From Dastarcus helophoroides (taxonomy: Eukaryota; Arthropoda; Insecta; Coleoptera; Bothrideridae): 64,000 nt of DNA. Within the stretch, counting starts at the first letter, position 1, and each line of letters begins with the position of its first letter. The stretch covers positions 23,212,226 to 23,276,225 of the forward strand of contig CM053334.1 of assembly GCA_028583605.1 (NCBI GenBank), written 5' to 3'. The position numbers and the translations under genes were made by a program. The notes below the pieces were generated by a model. The model was not told the DNA's origin, did not search any database, and was given only the letters and a program-made list of their open reading frames with translations. This document shows, piece by piece, positions 23,462 through 36,160 of the stretch.

Positions 23462-24000
23462 CTTTTTCAAAATTTGTGTCAGTTTTGTTCACTATCTGTA
23501 TTTTCTAATTTTTTTTTTTAAATTTGATTCGTGTGGTAATTCAATTTGTTCGAAATTCATCTTATTCTCAAAATTTTGACTTTTGTCTCAAAATTTGATA
23601 TTTATTTTCGTTGCTGGAAAACTCTATTTAAAACTGAATTTTTGTTGAAGGTTTCGACTTTTTCACAATTTTTTTATATTTTACCAAGATTGGATCGAAA
23701 TTTTATTAGAAACCTAAAAATTCTGATCAAAATATCTTTAGAAAATGTCGAGGAAAAGATTTCGAGATTCCTTGGAGTTCTCCAAAAGGATTCTCCTTTC
23801 TTAAAGTCTAGCTCTTTTTCGAAATTTCGATTTTAATCTAAAAATATTTCGTGTAGTTCGTCAGTTCCCCAGTTCGTGTAGTATTTAATTGAAAATATAC
23901 AATACTAGCCGAAAGGTTTGTTTGTCCAGAAATTCTTTAGAATGATTGTCCCCCCCCCCTTGAAGAAAATCTTGCCTACGCCCATGCAAACGTTAGTGTT
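23462..24000. repeat. T-rich satellite, then a dispersed-repeat end with a C-run
   Basis: T-rich low complexity continues to about 23850. Near 23949 there is a run of C followed by TTGAAGAAAATCTTGCCTACGCCC, which looks like the end of a dispersed element. I cannot assign the family. Confidence 0.4.
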
Positions 24001-25600
24001 GTGAATCTATGAAGGAAACATGTGATGCCGACGGAAATTTTTAAAACTATGCGTTGTTAACCGATGAATAATATTTTCTTTTTCACAGTCCTTGCAACCT
24101 TAAAATAGTTCGAAAAAATATACACTCGAGTATTCCTGATGTATACTCTATTTACTCTGACTTTGGGCTATGCTGAAATTTCCGTCATTTACACAGATTT
24201 TATACAGAACAACCCAACTGCCGCAAAATGTTTAATATGCTCCAAAATTAAATATTCCGGCTGCTTGAGCATGGATCACTAATTTTATGAATGCGTCATT
24301 ATTTAATTCTTTACGATTCATGATTTATTTTGTGTGAGACCAATTATTTTCGTACATTTTAAGATTTTTGGTCAGACCAGTTGATTAACTAAGCCAAAAA
24401 AGGTAAAACAGATGCAATTACTTTTATATTGGTTTCAAGTGTATGGATATACAACTAATTATCGAAATAATTGCAGAAAAATTATTTCGTTGTTCATTAT
24501 AGTTAGCGGTGTTTTGCTCTGGCCAGCTACCTTATGATTGCTGAATAGGTGATGAGGTGTAAGCATCTATTGACCTATCAAGTCGTAAACTATTGTTTGG
24601 TTGTGATCAGTGGCGCCATTTCAGAGAGGGTTTATGGGTTGATTATTCTCTCTTTTAGAAAGTCGCTTTCTGTCTTTCTGCCCGAATAAGGGAATAAAAT
24701 TAATAATATAACCGAGATATAGAAGAGAAAAGCTGCGTAGTAATTACTTTACATAAATGCTTCAAACGGTAATATGGCTACGTGTAGAGTCATGCAAGCA
24801 CATGAAGTTCCTCTATGATATACAGTCGTCAATAGTCATTTTCCACGTTGAGCAACTCTCCCTCCATAATTAGCTATCAAATACTAGCAGAAGTATTGCC
24901 AATAAGTCAATAACGAGCCAATGGACATGCTCAATAAAAACGAAAAAACACAAAGCGTGGGAGGGAAATTCAAGGAAATCGGCCCGATATTGACGAAAGA
25001 AAGCTCCGGTGGCGCGCAGGCCGTTCCATAATCGACGTTTCGATAAGTATGAATTTCCAATATCGTAGGAATATAGATGCATTGGATGCGACCCGAAACC
25101 GATCACCGTTCCGATCGGGTCCCCTCTGCCGCCGATGTTGGTCCTGATTGGCCGTACATGGCGCAGAATCGATACTTGGCAATTCCATTGCTATAGATGA
25201 CTACCTATCGCTGATATTCTACCAATACGGACAACTTCGGTCGGTATATAGGCCATTTACACCATGCCTCCTATGTACGTAGTTGTCGGTGTTGGATATG
25301 CCCGGCCGAGGCATCGACATGCAGTTGGCCTTGAGATGTTGTTAGAGATCAACTGTTTTGATCGTTAAACTCGGCCGCCTGCGATTGAAGCCGGATTTCG
25401 TCGATATATCGCTAATACTTGAGTAAATCCAATTCTCTTTCAAGATGTCGTCGATAGAAAAGAATGAGAAGCTTTCGTGACGCTAATTTTTTGCCTCCTT
25501 TACGTGTCTAGGTGGCTGCGACGTCGTCCACGTTATTAGATGAATATATTGCCTTTACAACAAAGCAAAAACCGCCCAAAACAAAAAAAAATGTTTTTAA
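24001..25600. other. Mostly unique sequence
   Basis: Only a weak match is seen between 23995-24050 and 4995-5055 (GTGAATCTATGA-GGAAACA-GT-ATGC), suggesting a small dispersed repeat. About 25000-25400 is relatively GC-rich, but no open frame there has a recognisable motif. Confidence 0.35.
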
Positions 25601-27060
25601 TTTGTTAAACTGACAGATCAATTTGTTTTGTTGAATATTTTAATTTACCTCTGGTTTGAATTAAGAATCAAACCTAGTAGATTGTTGTAAGATAGCAATA
25701 GATAGTGCTGGCGATCAAACATACTTTCTCATTTATACATGAAATTAGGTTGGATGAACCTAAAAAAGGCAGCTTAATTCAGCTGCGAATAGTTTTAAAG
25801 AATTCCTGCAGATTGCAGAATGTTGTTTTGTTCAAATTCGTTACGATCATGTGCATATTTAGTTGCCTAGCGAATCTGCAGCTCCTCTGCAGCTCCTATC
25901 CAGCTTCTCTCCAGATGCTTTCCAGTTCCTTTTCAGGTGCTTTCCAGCTCTTTTTCAGCTCCTCTCCAGCTCCTTTCTAGCTTCTCTTCAGCTCCTCTTC
26001 GACTCCTCCCTAGCTCCTAGCCAGCTTCTCTTCAGTTTCTCTCCAGCTTCTTTCCAGCTCTTCTCCAGCTCCTCCCTAACTTCTCTACAGCTCCTAACCA
26101 GCTGTTTATTAGTTTCTTTCCAGCTTCAGTTCCAGCTCTTCTCCAGCTCCTTTTCCTCCCTATCTCCTCTCCAGCACCTCAAGATTCCTTCTCCACATTC
26201 TTTCCAGATCCTCTTCAGCTTCTCTCTAGATCCTCTCCAGCTCCTCTCCACATCCTCTACAGTTTTTTTCCAGCTTTTCTCCAGTTCCTAGCCAGCTTCT
26301 CTCCAGCTCCTCTCTAACTTCTCTCTAGCTCCTCTCCAGGTCATCTCCAACTTCTGTCCAGCTCCTAGCCAGCTCCTAGCCACCTCCTAGCCAGCTCCTC
26401 TCCAGTTCCTCTCCAGTTCCTCTCCAGCTCCTCTCCAGCTTCTATCCAGCTCCTCGCCAGTTCCTCTCCAGCTTCTTTCAGCTTTTCTCCAACTCCTTAG
26501 CTAACTCCTCTCCACTTCCTCTCCAGCTCCTAGCCAACTCCTCTCCAGTTCATCTCCAGCTTCATTCTAACTCTTTGCCAGCTCCTCTCTAGCTCCTGTC
26601 TAGCTCCTCTCAAGCTCCTTCCCAGTTCCTCTCCAACTCTTGTCCAGCTCTTCGCCAGCTCCTATCCAACTTCTCTCTAGCTCCTCTCCAACTCCTCTCC
26701 AACTCCTAACCAGCTCCTCTCCAGTTCCTCTCCAGCTCCTCTTCAACTCCTCTCCAGGTCCTAGCCAGCTCCTCTCCAGTTCTTCTCCAGCTGCTTTTCA
26801 GCTCTTCTCCAGCTCCTCTCCAGCTCTTCTCCAGCTCCTCTCTAGCTCCTCTCCAGCTCCTCTCCAGCTCCCCTCCAGCTCCTCTCTTAGCGAGGCTTCA
26901 GCTAATTGGGTAACAAAATTGCAGCCTATTGCGTTAAATGACGCTGGTTAGACCTTTAAAGTAAAAAATCCCACTTTCAAAGTTACGCTCTCTATCGTTA
27001 GATGATGCTGTCGTGGCTATTAGAACATGTATTAGCATTGAAAATTATAAAATATTATTT
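25600..27060 (+). repeat. Dispersed repeat copy 1, carrying an expanded minisatellite
   Basis: Segments at 25620-25660, 25700-25740 (ATAGTGCTGGCGATCAAACA) and 25800-25870 (GCAGATTGCAGAATG…TTGTTCAAATTCGTT) reappear in the same order at 54560-54950. The right side (TATTGCGTTAAATGACGC…) matches 54970-55035. This copy has about 1 kb of minisatellite where the other has only CCAGCTGAATG. The family is unknown. Confidence 0.65.
25862..26887. repeat. 11-bp minisatellite (CCAGCTCCTCT)n
   Basis: About 90 copies of an 11-bp unit, with variants, fill this interval. Because 11 is not a multiple of 3, each frame reads an 11-residue peptide repeat such as SSSPAPLQLLS, which explains the open frames here. 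No gene is implied. Confidence 0.95.
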
Positions 27061-27070
27061 ACTTTTTCTG

Positions 27071-27222
27071 TTCTTCATGGTAGACATGAAATGACGTTTT
27101 CAGTAAATTTAAATATCACGTAGTCGCATTTCAAAAACTGTTTAGAAAATTGTCAACAAACCATAAAAATTTAAATATTGCCAAACTGGGCCGAAGAAAT
27201 GTTAAATAAATTGAAAAAAACA
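27071..27222 (+). mobile_element. Hp-B element, deleted copy
   Basis: The head TTCTTCATGGTAGAC joins directly to the inner end of the right arm (ATGA-ATGACGTTTTCAGTAA), and the copy ends TTGAAAAAAACA. A perfect 12-bp duplication TTACTTTTTCTG (27059-27070 and 27223-27234) flanks it. The left arm and the loop are absent. Confidence 0.85.
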
Positions 27223-27234
27223 TTACTTTTTCTG

Positions 27235-27420
27235 GTTACATATTACTAGCTTGGGAGCATCTCGAGAGGTTTTTCAGGATAAAATGTATCCTACTAACGA
27301 TCCGCTTTGCAAGGTATGTTTATACCAATTTTCATCAACATTACTTCAGTAACTGACCTTTGAAAAGCCGACAGACAGACAGACAAACACACTTTTGCAT
27401 TTATATTAGTCATATTGTAA
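27235..27420 (+). mobile_element. Dispersed-element 3' fragment
   Basis: It contains ATACCAATTTTCATCAACAT, then GACAGACAGACAGACAAACA and CACTTTTGCATTTATATTAG. This pattern is common at the ends of abundant insect interspersed repeats. The precise family is not established. Confidence 0.35.
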
Positions 27421-27789
27421 GAAGGGAGCATTGTGTCGTAAATAGCACCCCCCCATTGTCAATCTATTTGCGTATCTAAAATAGAAAATACTTCTCTTTT
27501 GTCCGAGTACATATTTTGGGAGTGATGCTCTCTTCTGAAGAAAATACATTATTACTAAAGCAGAAGAACCCATAATAATAGAAGAACGCAATAAGTAAGC
27601 AAATGTTCATAATTAATATACATCTACTAGGAACCTAATGAAGAGTTAGTTTATATTTCAAATTATTCTCAAAAAATTTTATTACAAAACTATTGTGTTT
27701 AATGCGGCAGGTTTAATGGCAACGACAGCCTCAGTTATTAACTTTAAGAAAAGATAGAGAAAACTGACTATTTTTTTAAGATATAAATA

Positions 27790-28232
27790 CTTGTTAATTG
27801 TTCTGAAGTTTTGCTATATGTGAAGGGGCGCAACCATGCGATATAAGCGTCCATTTGTGAGCACGATAGTAAATAGAAAAAAAATGACTATTTTTTGAGA
27901 TATACGAATACTTGTTGATTGTTCTGAATGAATTTTTGCTATATGTGAGGGGATGCAACGACACGATATGAACGTCCATTCGCGAGCACAATAACAGACA
28001 GGGAAAAATGACTATTTTTTGAGTTATACGAATAGTTGTTGATTGTTTTGAAGTTTTGCTATATGTGAGGGGATGCAACAACGCTATATGAACGTTCATT
28101 CGCGATCACGGTAACAGATAGAGAAAAATGACTATTTTATAAGACAGAAGAATACTTGTTGATTGTTCTGAAGTTTTGCTACATGTGAGGGGATGCAATG
28201 ACGCGATATGAACGTCCATTCGCGAGTACAAC
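27790..28232. repeat. Four tandem units of ~121 bp
   Basis: Units begin at the TTGTTGATTGTTCTGAAGTT word near 27790, 27911, 28035 and 28155. Each contains GCTATATGTGAGGGGATGCA, then CGATATGAACGTCCATTCGC and AAAAATGACTATTTTTTGAG. The 101-codon minus-strand frame with a repeated HPLTYSK is a shadow. Confidence 0.9.
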
Positions 28233-30650
28233 TCTAAACTAATATGTTTTTAAAAATGTCTAATTCTTTCGCGTTATTTTTTGTTCAAAAGTTCCGAGTT
28301 TAAGCATCAGATTTTCAAAAGGAGCTTAAAATTTCTATGTCGAGAAAAAAATCTAAATTAAGTGGCGAAAATAATATGTTTCGAGACAAAAAAAGTCTAA
28401 ATAAAGGTTTGTAATAATATATCAAATAAAAAACAAAATATTGAATAAGTTGATTCATGGATTAAAATTTTATGAAGATTACGATATATCCCAGAAAGTT
28501 TCAAGTTTCGAGGGAAATTGAAAAAAAATATTTAATGATTAAAAGTAAAATTTTAAGATTTCTTTTAGATACATTTATTTTGAATTATTTTTTGGGAACT
28601 TTCCCCAAATTTCACCGGAATTTATTTATTTTTGTTTTAAGTTTTAATTCCAAATTTAGAAAGAAATAAATCGAAATTTAACGGTGTTAATAGATTCAAA
28701 AAAACAGATTGGATTTATTTATAAAATATTTTTAAATTGATTTTTCTGCAATCTTAAGCTTTTTAACCAAAAATTGAAACACAAATCTTGTCCCCTGAAA
28801 CCAAAAAGGATTAAAAAACACAGCAAAGGTTACTCTAACGCGTGTCGATAGCCAGGCTATCATCTTCAGAAAGATACTGAAGATTTTTTTAAAGATAACC
28901 AAGGACCAGTCCGTTCCACCAAAATTATGAGTTCAACCGAAAGTCGAATTTATATCAGTGTTCAGTTTAAACTCTTTCATCATTTCTGGAAAAAAAAACA
29001 ATATTAAGGGATTGTAAAACTAGGTTTTTAGTCATTAAGAGTCCAAAAAGAAGAATTTCGAGGTCAATTTAAATTTTAAGAAAAAAGGTTTCGAGTTTCA
29101 GATCAAAATTTTAGAAAAAAACTATAAAAAATTAAATCATAGTTAAACCTAAACAGAATAGTTTTAAATATGAAGAAGCCTAATTTCAGGAAGCAGCAAA
29201 AACTTCGTCAAAATTTCAACTTTTTCTAGAAAATGGAAATTACGGGAATAATGTCAAGTAAGTTTAAAGTGACCAAGCGTTTCGAAACTGATGCGTAAAA
29301 TTTGAGTTTATTTTGATAAATTTGGAGTTTTTTAAATTTAGCTTCTCAAAATCCTAGGTTTAAAATTGATTTTTTTTTAAATTTGGAGTTTTAACTCTAG
29401 AAAGGAGTCGACATTTCGAAAGTAAACATTTTGTGAAAAATTCTAAATTTCAAATTAACATTAAAACCTTGAGGAGAAAACTAAACTGCGAGTTTAATCA
29501 CTAAATCTTAATTAATTTTCTAGCGACTTTTTAAAAAATATTCAAAATTGGAAGATTTATTTTTTAAATTTTAATTTTAAATGTAGTTTCTTATTTATAA
29601 CTTAAAAACAAAAGAAGAAGATTTAAATTTTGGAATCTAAATCTTAAAGATTAAATTCAAAAATGCGCAAAAGGTAAAAGCTTAACAAGAGGAAAAATTT
29701 GAACTTTACAAAAAAATTTGTCTTTTTTTAAAATCTCAACACTTTCAGAATCTTTCCCCTTAAATTGTGACTATTACGTTTTTGCTTTTATATGGATATT
29801 TCGGGATTAAAGTCGAAAATATCCAAAGTTTGAAGATTAAATTCGAAAAGTTGGTTTTAAATTCGAAACTTCGACTTTAAATCCAGAAATTTGATTTCGA
29901 ATTTGAACATTTGACTTTAAATTCGAAAATTTGAAAAATGTTTACGATTTTGAGGTTAGAATCCACAATGGTTGAAAATTAAAGTCCAAAGTTCTAGAAG
30001 AATAAACGAAAATAAAAAATAGCAATAATGTTTAACAAAATTTGGAATTTTTTAAATTTAAAGTGGATCTTCCTAATTTTTTATTATTGACTTTAAAATC
30101 AAAATGTAGATAAGACGTCGACAACAGATATTCAAGTTTTAAGTTTATATACGGCGTTCCATTTAAAATAACAATGTTAACGCTGTTTGAATTTATCAAA
30201 ATGTTCAAACGTGAATGCAACACTCGGTATAATGTTTTTAAACTTATGAAAGTTAAGCAAAATAGCTTTTTATGTGTTCTGTTAACGCACCAAATATCAA
30301 ATTAATATCTGATTTCTGAAAAAAGATACAAACAATTTCGTGGGACCTTGCATCTGTCAAAATTTTTATAAAAATCCAATTATCTCAAAAACTATAAATT
30401 TTAGGAACAATATTTGATATCCTAAGTGGCAGTAAAATATTAAATAAAATTCAAAAATGCAAAAATATATAGGGTGTCTTATTTAAAATAACAGTTGGTA
30501 TCAATTTCCGGTATAACCGGAAGTTTTAAAACCTTGCGAATATTTTAGTTGCGTTGGACCCGTCGATTTTGATAAGTTGTTAAATTTTCAAATTTTTTAA
30601 ATAAGTACTTTGTCAGATATCGATTGCGGCGATTCCCGTTAGGACACGCT
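28233..30650. repeat. AT-rich low-complexity DNA
   Basis: Both A-rich and T-rich degenerate motifs occur, with a run of TTTGACTTTAAATTCGAAA-type units at about 29850-29940. It is interrupted by an Hp-A copy at 28774. No gene is seen. Confidence 0.55.
28774..28924 (+). mobile_element. Hp-A element, internally deleted
   Basis: The left arm is complete (TTGAAACACAAATCTTGTCC to CATCTTCAGAAAGATACTGA). The right arm is deleted. The tail AAGATAACCAAGGACCAGTC plus CGTTCCACCAAAA follows. The minus-strand core has CTGAAGA but GACA in place of GAAA. Confidence 0.8.
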
Positions 30651-32600
30651 GTATATTTATACTTTTTGCCAAACGTAGGTAATTTTTTATTCTCTACTTC
30701 GGTTTCCTACTCTCTGTGGGGAATAAGCCACTTGTATTTCGTTGCACATATGAAAAATTATTTTTATTGTGCAAAATATAAGTGACGGCAAATCTTACCC
30801 TTCACCCTAACAAAAAGCTATCTACGCAACTGATGATGGTGGGAAAATGATGGGAAAACCAACCAAAGAAGCACATTATTATGTGCATAAGACCGAGCTA
30901 TTACCCGATCTTACAAACCAATTTCAAAACGTGCTGCTTAAAATTAAATAATTAGCATCGTCATACGCTTAAAAAATTTAAAAAAAGAAAATAAAACTAG
31001 AAAGTGCGACGGAAAAACACAGCACTTAAGGCTTACGAACTCCTGGTTGTGAAATCCTAAAAGATGAGAGGGATAAAACGACAAAAACCATAGAATCAGC
31101 CCTGCGAATAAATTGGTGGATGCGCCGGGCATCAGGGTGAAACCTTTGACATTTTCCAGATATAAACGTTTACGTTTACGTTTTAGTTTTTTCTCGGGCA
31201 AAGCCACCACGTTACAGTTTTTTTTAATCTCAGAGTTCCAAGACATATGAATGTCAAGGCCAACGTTTCTAAAATGGGAGAATTTTTCAGACGCAGACCT
31301 ACGAGTGGATAAACTCGAATAGTGTTAAAATTTTGGAGGGGAAATTTGATGCTACATTAAAAAATACTACTAGCAAAGAATTATTGTTAACATTCGAGCG
31401 AAATCACTGCGTATTTTAAAAATAATTCGCCAAAGTATTTATCCTGAAACTTTCATGATTCGTAAATGGGGAAATTTCCTGGCTTGGTGGACTTATTTGG
31501 ATCTTTATTATTAAACCTATTGATTCATTCATTATTATATTTTCTCCTTACTGCTCCTTAACCAATTCAGTGATAACATTGATAAACCAACTTGATAACT
31601 GGGCTAATTTACAAAGTCCAACTTGTAAAGATGGAACAAAAACGACACTTTGGAGGAAAACTCAATGTAAATGACGAAACGCAGAATGAGCGAAGAGAAA
31701 AAGCGCTCGAATGTCATCCGTAGTTTCCCTTTTTATTATAAGACTGTGTTCGTTTGTGCCGTCCGACCATATCGATTTTACATGTCTGGTGCGCTTTTCT
31801 AGCTTTTATTAATCTGTTTCTACAAATTACATCGAACGGACGTGAAATGTTTTTCCCGGGGACTATTGCTAAAGCGAATCTTTCCATTTTTAAAGCTTCG
31901 CCGCGTCACATTTTCATCTCGGCCTCGGTTCCTGTTGGGATATCGATTGCATCAACCGTATACATTCTTTCTTCTTCTGTTGCCCCTGAAAGAGACAATT
32001 TTCATACGTTTCTAATTATATCAAAGAGAAATATTTCATACGTTCGTGATTGCACAAAAGAGACATTTTCCAATACATTTCTAATTTTATAACAGAAGCA
32101 TTTTATATTATTATATGGACTTCTACAAAAAGAGTATTTGCTGGAAATTCGATAACGTACCAGCGTACGTTATAGATCTTTATATTCATCTGAAGCAAAA
32201 TTAATATTTTTGACACTAGCAACATTAACTAAGTTAATTTTTTTATTAGTGAAAACGAAAAAAGGATTATTTCGTCAATATAAAAATTATAAGCCGAACT
32301 ACGCTATCTTTTAAATACAAACAGGAAGAAGGTTTCTTTTTTATTCTAATTGGAAGCAAATGATTTAAAAAATAAGACTCCTGGGCTGAGACGAGTGACC
32401 CTCTGTAAGCAGAAACTTGCAAGCCTACATTCAATCTTTTGCTAAAATGATCGGTTTTGGCAGTCTAAAAAACATTTAAATAAGTGCCACGATCGAGAAG
32501 TTACACTTTTCTTCAGGAATTTTCCCCAATAATTACAGCATATTCTGTTTAAGAAGGCGGTTCATTGCATCTATCCCAGCTTCCGCATCTTACTCGCAGT
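30651..32600. other. Mostly unique sequence, no supported gene
   Basis: Open frames of 100 codons (minus, 30944-31246) and 112 codons (plus, 31754-32092) exist but have no motif I recognise and no splice context to defend them. Confidence 0.35.
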
Positions 32601-32902
32601 GCTTGGGGTTACCGTTTGAAGGTGGATTAAACTTAAAAATAAAAAAAAAATTGACAAAGGCTGTAATGAAAATATCTTACTTTTTCATGTTGTTGACTTT
32701 TTAGTAAACTCCAAGTTAGACTCGACCTCTTTTCGCCTATCAGCTGAGAATGCTTGGGGTTACCGTTTGAAGGTGGATTAAACTTAAAAATAAAAAAAAA
32801 ATGACAAAGGCTGTAATGAAAATATCCTACTTTTTCATGTTGTTGACTTTTTAGTAAACTCCAAGTTAGACTCGACCTCTTTTCGCCTATCAGCTGAGAA
32901 TG
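32601..32902. repeat. Tandem duplication of 151 bp
   Basis: 32601-32751 and 32752-32902 both run from GCTTGGGGTTACCGTTTGAA to CGCCTATCAGCTGAGAATG. They differ at only one or two positions plus the length of an A-run, so the event is recent. Confidence 0.95.
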
Positions 32903-33844
32903 CAACAAATTTTGATGCCCATGTTTCGTTGTATATCGCCTGATTGTCACTCGAGACAATAATCCCATTCCTCTGAGCACTACTTCGCATAATAACCAAG
33001 AATTACATAAAATAGTCGTTTTATTGGTCTGTTCTTTCTGCGAGAGTTATAAATGTTATTAATCAAGAATCCGAGTTTGCCTGCAGGCGCGTTAGGCAAC
33101 TTCCAGTAATGAAATTCCCTGTCAAGCAAGTCGGTTCATTGAAAAGTAATTAATTCATGGGATCACATCCAAGTGAGCTGACTAACGCCATATGCAGCCA
33201 GTTTGCATTAGATGAGAGCTATTGCAACGTTTGTCGTCTCTAACGTATGGGGAAAAATTCCTAATCCACATTTCTAGTTGCTCTATAAACTCGCTGATCT
33301 ATGAAGAGATACTACATTTGGATAATTTTTATTCATATTTGTTGGTCTAGTCACAGAAGTTAAGAGTTACAGAAAACTCCAAATTTTTAATTGCTTTTCA
33401 AGAGGCTGTAACCCAAAGAAAGATAGTCATAAAGAAAAATTAAAAACTCAAAATTAGAGTCCCTAATTCTAGTTATCAGATCCTAAATTCAAAATTTTTA
33501 AGCTTCAGGAATTTTTGAGTAAATTTAAAAAACCGGGGTCTGAGCATTTTTTTTGTTTATAAAGGGGAAGGTGGTAATATGGAACCCCATTTCGTTTTTC
33601 CGATATAAAATTTTTATTTTTTGTAATATGGACAAAAAGTAACCGTCGACAAGTTTTCTGATTAATAGTTGACTAATATTGAATAAAAAAAATAACTTCC
33701 TGAACGTAGATTGACAAAGAAATAGAAAATTCCTGAAAAGGTGCAAGTTGGTAACACGGACTGGCTCAAAAATTTGTATATATCTGTTCATGTACCATGC
33801 TATGTTTAAGAAAAGACAAACTACCTCATTTTTTGAGTTGGGTT
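32903..33844. other. Unique to AT-rich sequence
   Basis: No element or gene was recognised. The 139-codon minus-strand frame at 33525-33944 ends in the Hp-A copy and has no protein character. Confidence 0.35.
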
Positions 33845-33949
33845 TTGAAATACAAATCTTGTCTCTTAAAACCTTTCCTGGTTCAGGGAACAAGATTTGT
33901 ATTTTAATTTTTGAAGATAACCAAGGATCAGTCCATTCCACCAAAATTA
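33845..33949 (+). mobile_element. Hp-A element, minimal copy (outer arms plus tail)
   Basis: Only the outer ends of both arms remain (TTGAAATACAAATCTTGTCT … CAAGATTTGTATTTTAATTT), followed by GAAGATAACCAAGGATCAGT, CCATTCCACC and AAAATT. A probable 9-bp duplication AGTT[G/A]GGTT flanks it (33836-33844 and 33950-33958). Confidence 0.75.
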
Positions 33950-35940
33950 AGTTAGGTTGTCTCAGATACTTGGGTTGTCTTTCAAAATAGACTTCTGGAG
34001 TATTAGATGAGTCAGAAAGTACGCTGATGTTACTTCTTTGATGAAGTCTGAATCTTCATTATTTTTTGGTCTGCTTTTTTATGCTCGCTTATGTTATGGC
34101 ATTTTTTTCTTCAACCGAACGTATGTTTGTTTAAAATCAAATAAAATACATCTGTTTAATACAGAACCCAGTTCTTAGCATCAGCAAGGGATTCCATACA
34201 TTAACAGCAGAACGTGGTTAAAAAAAAATAAGTTAACATTTTAGATTAGTGGATACGGATATTTTATTGACTAAATAATAGAAACAAAACCTACATGGAC
34301 TACTGAAACCCCTAAAATTTACTTGTTACTAAATGGGACACAATTTTCATACAAAATGCTTCGTTATGTAAAATGTTTTAAAGATGAAAATTGAAACTTT
34401 TTTCAATTTGTTGTTCAATGTACTCACAAAGGACCTACTTGAAGCGAAACTAACAGCACAATAGATGTTGACAATTTTGAGTCTTTTTAGCATAACTTTT
34501 ACTTAATTTTGACAATTACATATAGATGCAATTGAAAGTATTGAAGTAAATGGGGAGGTTCCATATTAAAAACAGCTTCCATATTACTACCTTTATTTAA
34601 AATGCTCCACGAACTTCAATAACTTTTTTCAGGCATCCCATTGTGGAATTCTTTTAAATAATTCCCATTGTAGAGTTCCTTTAAATAAATTAATTTTCTC
34701 TTATTTGGGTGGTTTCGTAACCATTCAAACAAAATAAAAAAAAAATCATAAAATTTTTTGCTGAATTATCAAAGTAAAAAGTCATTCTTGACTTTAATAA
34801 TCAATGACTTAGTAAACAACGATCGCATAGACAACGCAAATAATGTTTTTAAAACTACAAAGCATTCTCCAAAAACTTTAGTTATTATTTCTAGATGAAG
34901 AAAAAAATTTTTTGAGGAATTTAATTGTTAAATGGATAAGAAATTCACTAATTGGGGTTATTTGATTGATTTGTTGTAACTTTGCAGACAATAAAAAGAC
35001 TGAATATAATGACTGTAATATTTTAACGTTAAAGGATCCCAAAGAAAGAACTCCAAAAACAAAGCATTGGACTTTTTATTTTTCTCAAAATAATTAAGTC
35101 GTTTTTGATAAAAATCAGTTTATTGAAATATAAATTTTTCATTTTTCATTTATTTTTTATGTTAAACATGTTTTTTACGAACAGTTTTAATATTTCAGGA
35201 AGAGATATCTAGAGCATATGGTTATCAAAAAATAAATTTTAGCCTCAGATTTTTAACTGAACTTTTTTAAGGATCGCAACTTTTCAGGAAAATTAAGCAT
35301 AAACTGTTAAAGGAATCAAGAAAATTTTCCTAGAACTTCAATTATTTTAGAGAATGCATTTGATTTAAAAATTCCAAGACGTCTTAACTATCAAACTCAT
35401 TTTAATTCAAGGTAAAAAAAAATGACAAATTCGTAATAGTTCAGGCCTATCAAAGTACCCAAGAAGTATTTAGCACAGAACTGTTGACGTAATAGAATTT
35501 ATTTGCAATATAAAACCCCCCTAAGAGAGTACTTAGGCTTGAAAATCTCAGAGAAACCAAAAAATTTATGTAACGTTTCAAAGAGCTTTAGAGTTAAAAA
35601 ATTAGAAAAAATCAGTAGAACTAAGGCACTAAATTATCAAAATGAGTCATATAGAGCTAAAAGTATTTTAAAAAACCTTTATAAGATTCCTAACATCTCA
35701 AGAAATCCTAAAATAAACATAGAGAGTGTATTTAAACAAACTCCAAAATTTCGAGTGTCAAGGATACTTTTTTATAATTTGTAGCACGTAAGAGGGTAAA
35801 TGAAATATAAACCTGAATTTCTATCATGTCGTCATCAGGGCATTAGGAGTGTGCGCATACTCTTAGACATGTTTGGTGAGGATATGCATGTGACTTCCTG
35901 CGCTCAAGCAAATTCCGTTCTCGTTGTTCGTCAGTTGTAA
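33950..35940. other. AT-rich sequence, nothing recognised
   Basis: This region is less strictly periodic than the satellites. The 93-codon frame at 35503-35784 has no recognisable motif. Confidence 0.35.
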
Positions 35941-35945
35941 ATACA

Positions 35946-36160
35946 GTGGGTGAGCAAGAAGTTCATCCGCACGTTGCGCAGCCCATTATTATTAAATTTC
36001 TTGCAGCTAAAGGTGTAAAGCCCGCTAAAATTATTCGTAGACTAGAAGCACAGTTTGGGGATACTTATTTGAAGAAAACTCAAGTGTATGAATGGCACAA
36101 ACATTTTTGGAACGACGAAATCAAGTTGAAAATAAACCCCATGCCCGTCGTCCCTAACCC
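35946..36160 (+). pseudogene. Mariner-type transposase, N-terminal HTH fragment
   Basis: The frame reads IIIKFLAAKGVKPAKIIRRL, then EAQFGDTYLKKTQVYEWHKH and FWND. This matches the N-terminal helix-turn-helix (HTH_48 type) found in many mariner-like and SETMAR-like proteins: a KFL…G-S/K-P-A-I-RRL helix followed by a YEWHK recognition helix. A degraded remnant of the following basic PHARRP-type segment may be present (NPMPVVPN). There is no ATG at the start and no DDD/E catalytic domain follows, so this is an isolated fragment. It belongs to a different mariner branch from 8025-9266. Confidence 0.7.

Noticed and set aside
25863..26951. Open frames with SSSPAPLQLLS-like repeats
   Set aside because: An 11-bp DNA repeat necessarily gives an 11-residue repeat in every frame free of stops; no start context or non-repeat domain.
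31754..32092. 112-codon plus-strand frame, and the 100-codon minus frame at 30944-31246
   Set aside because: No homology signature visible and no supporting signals.
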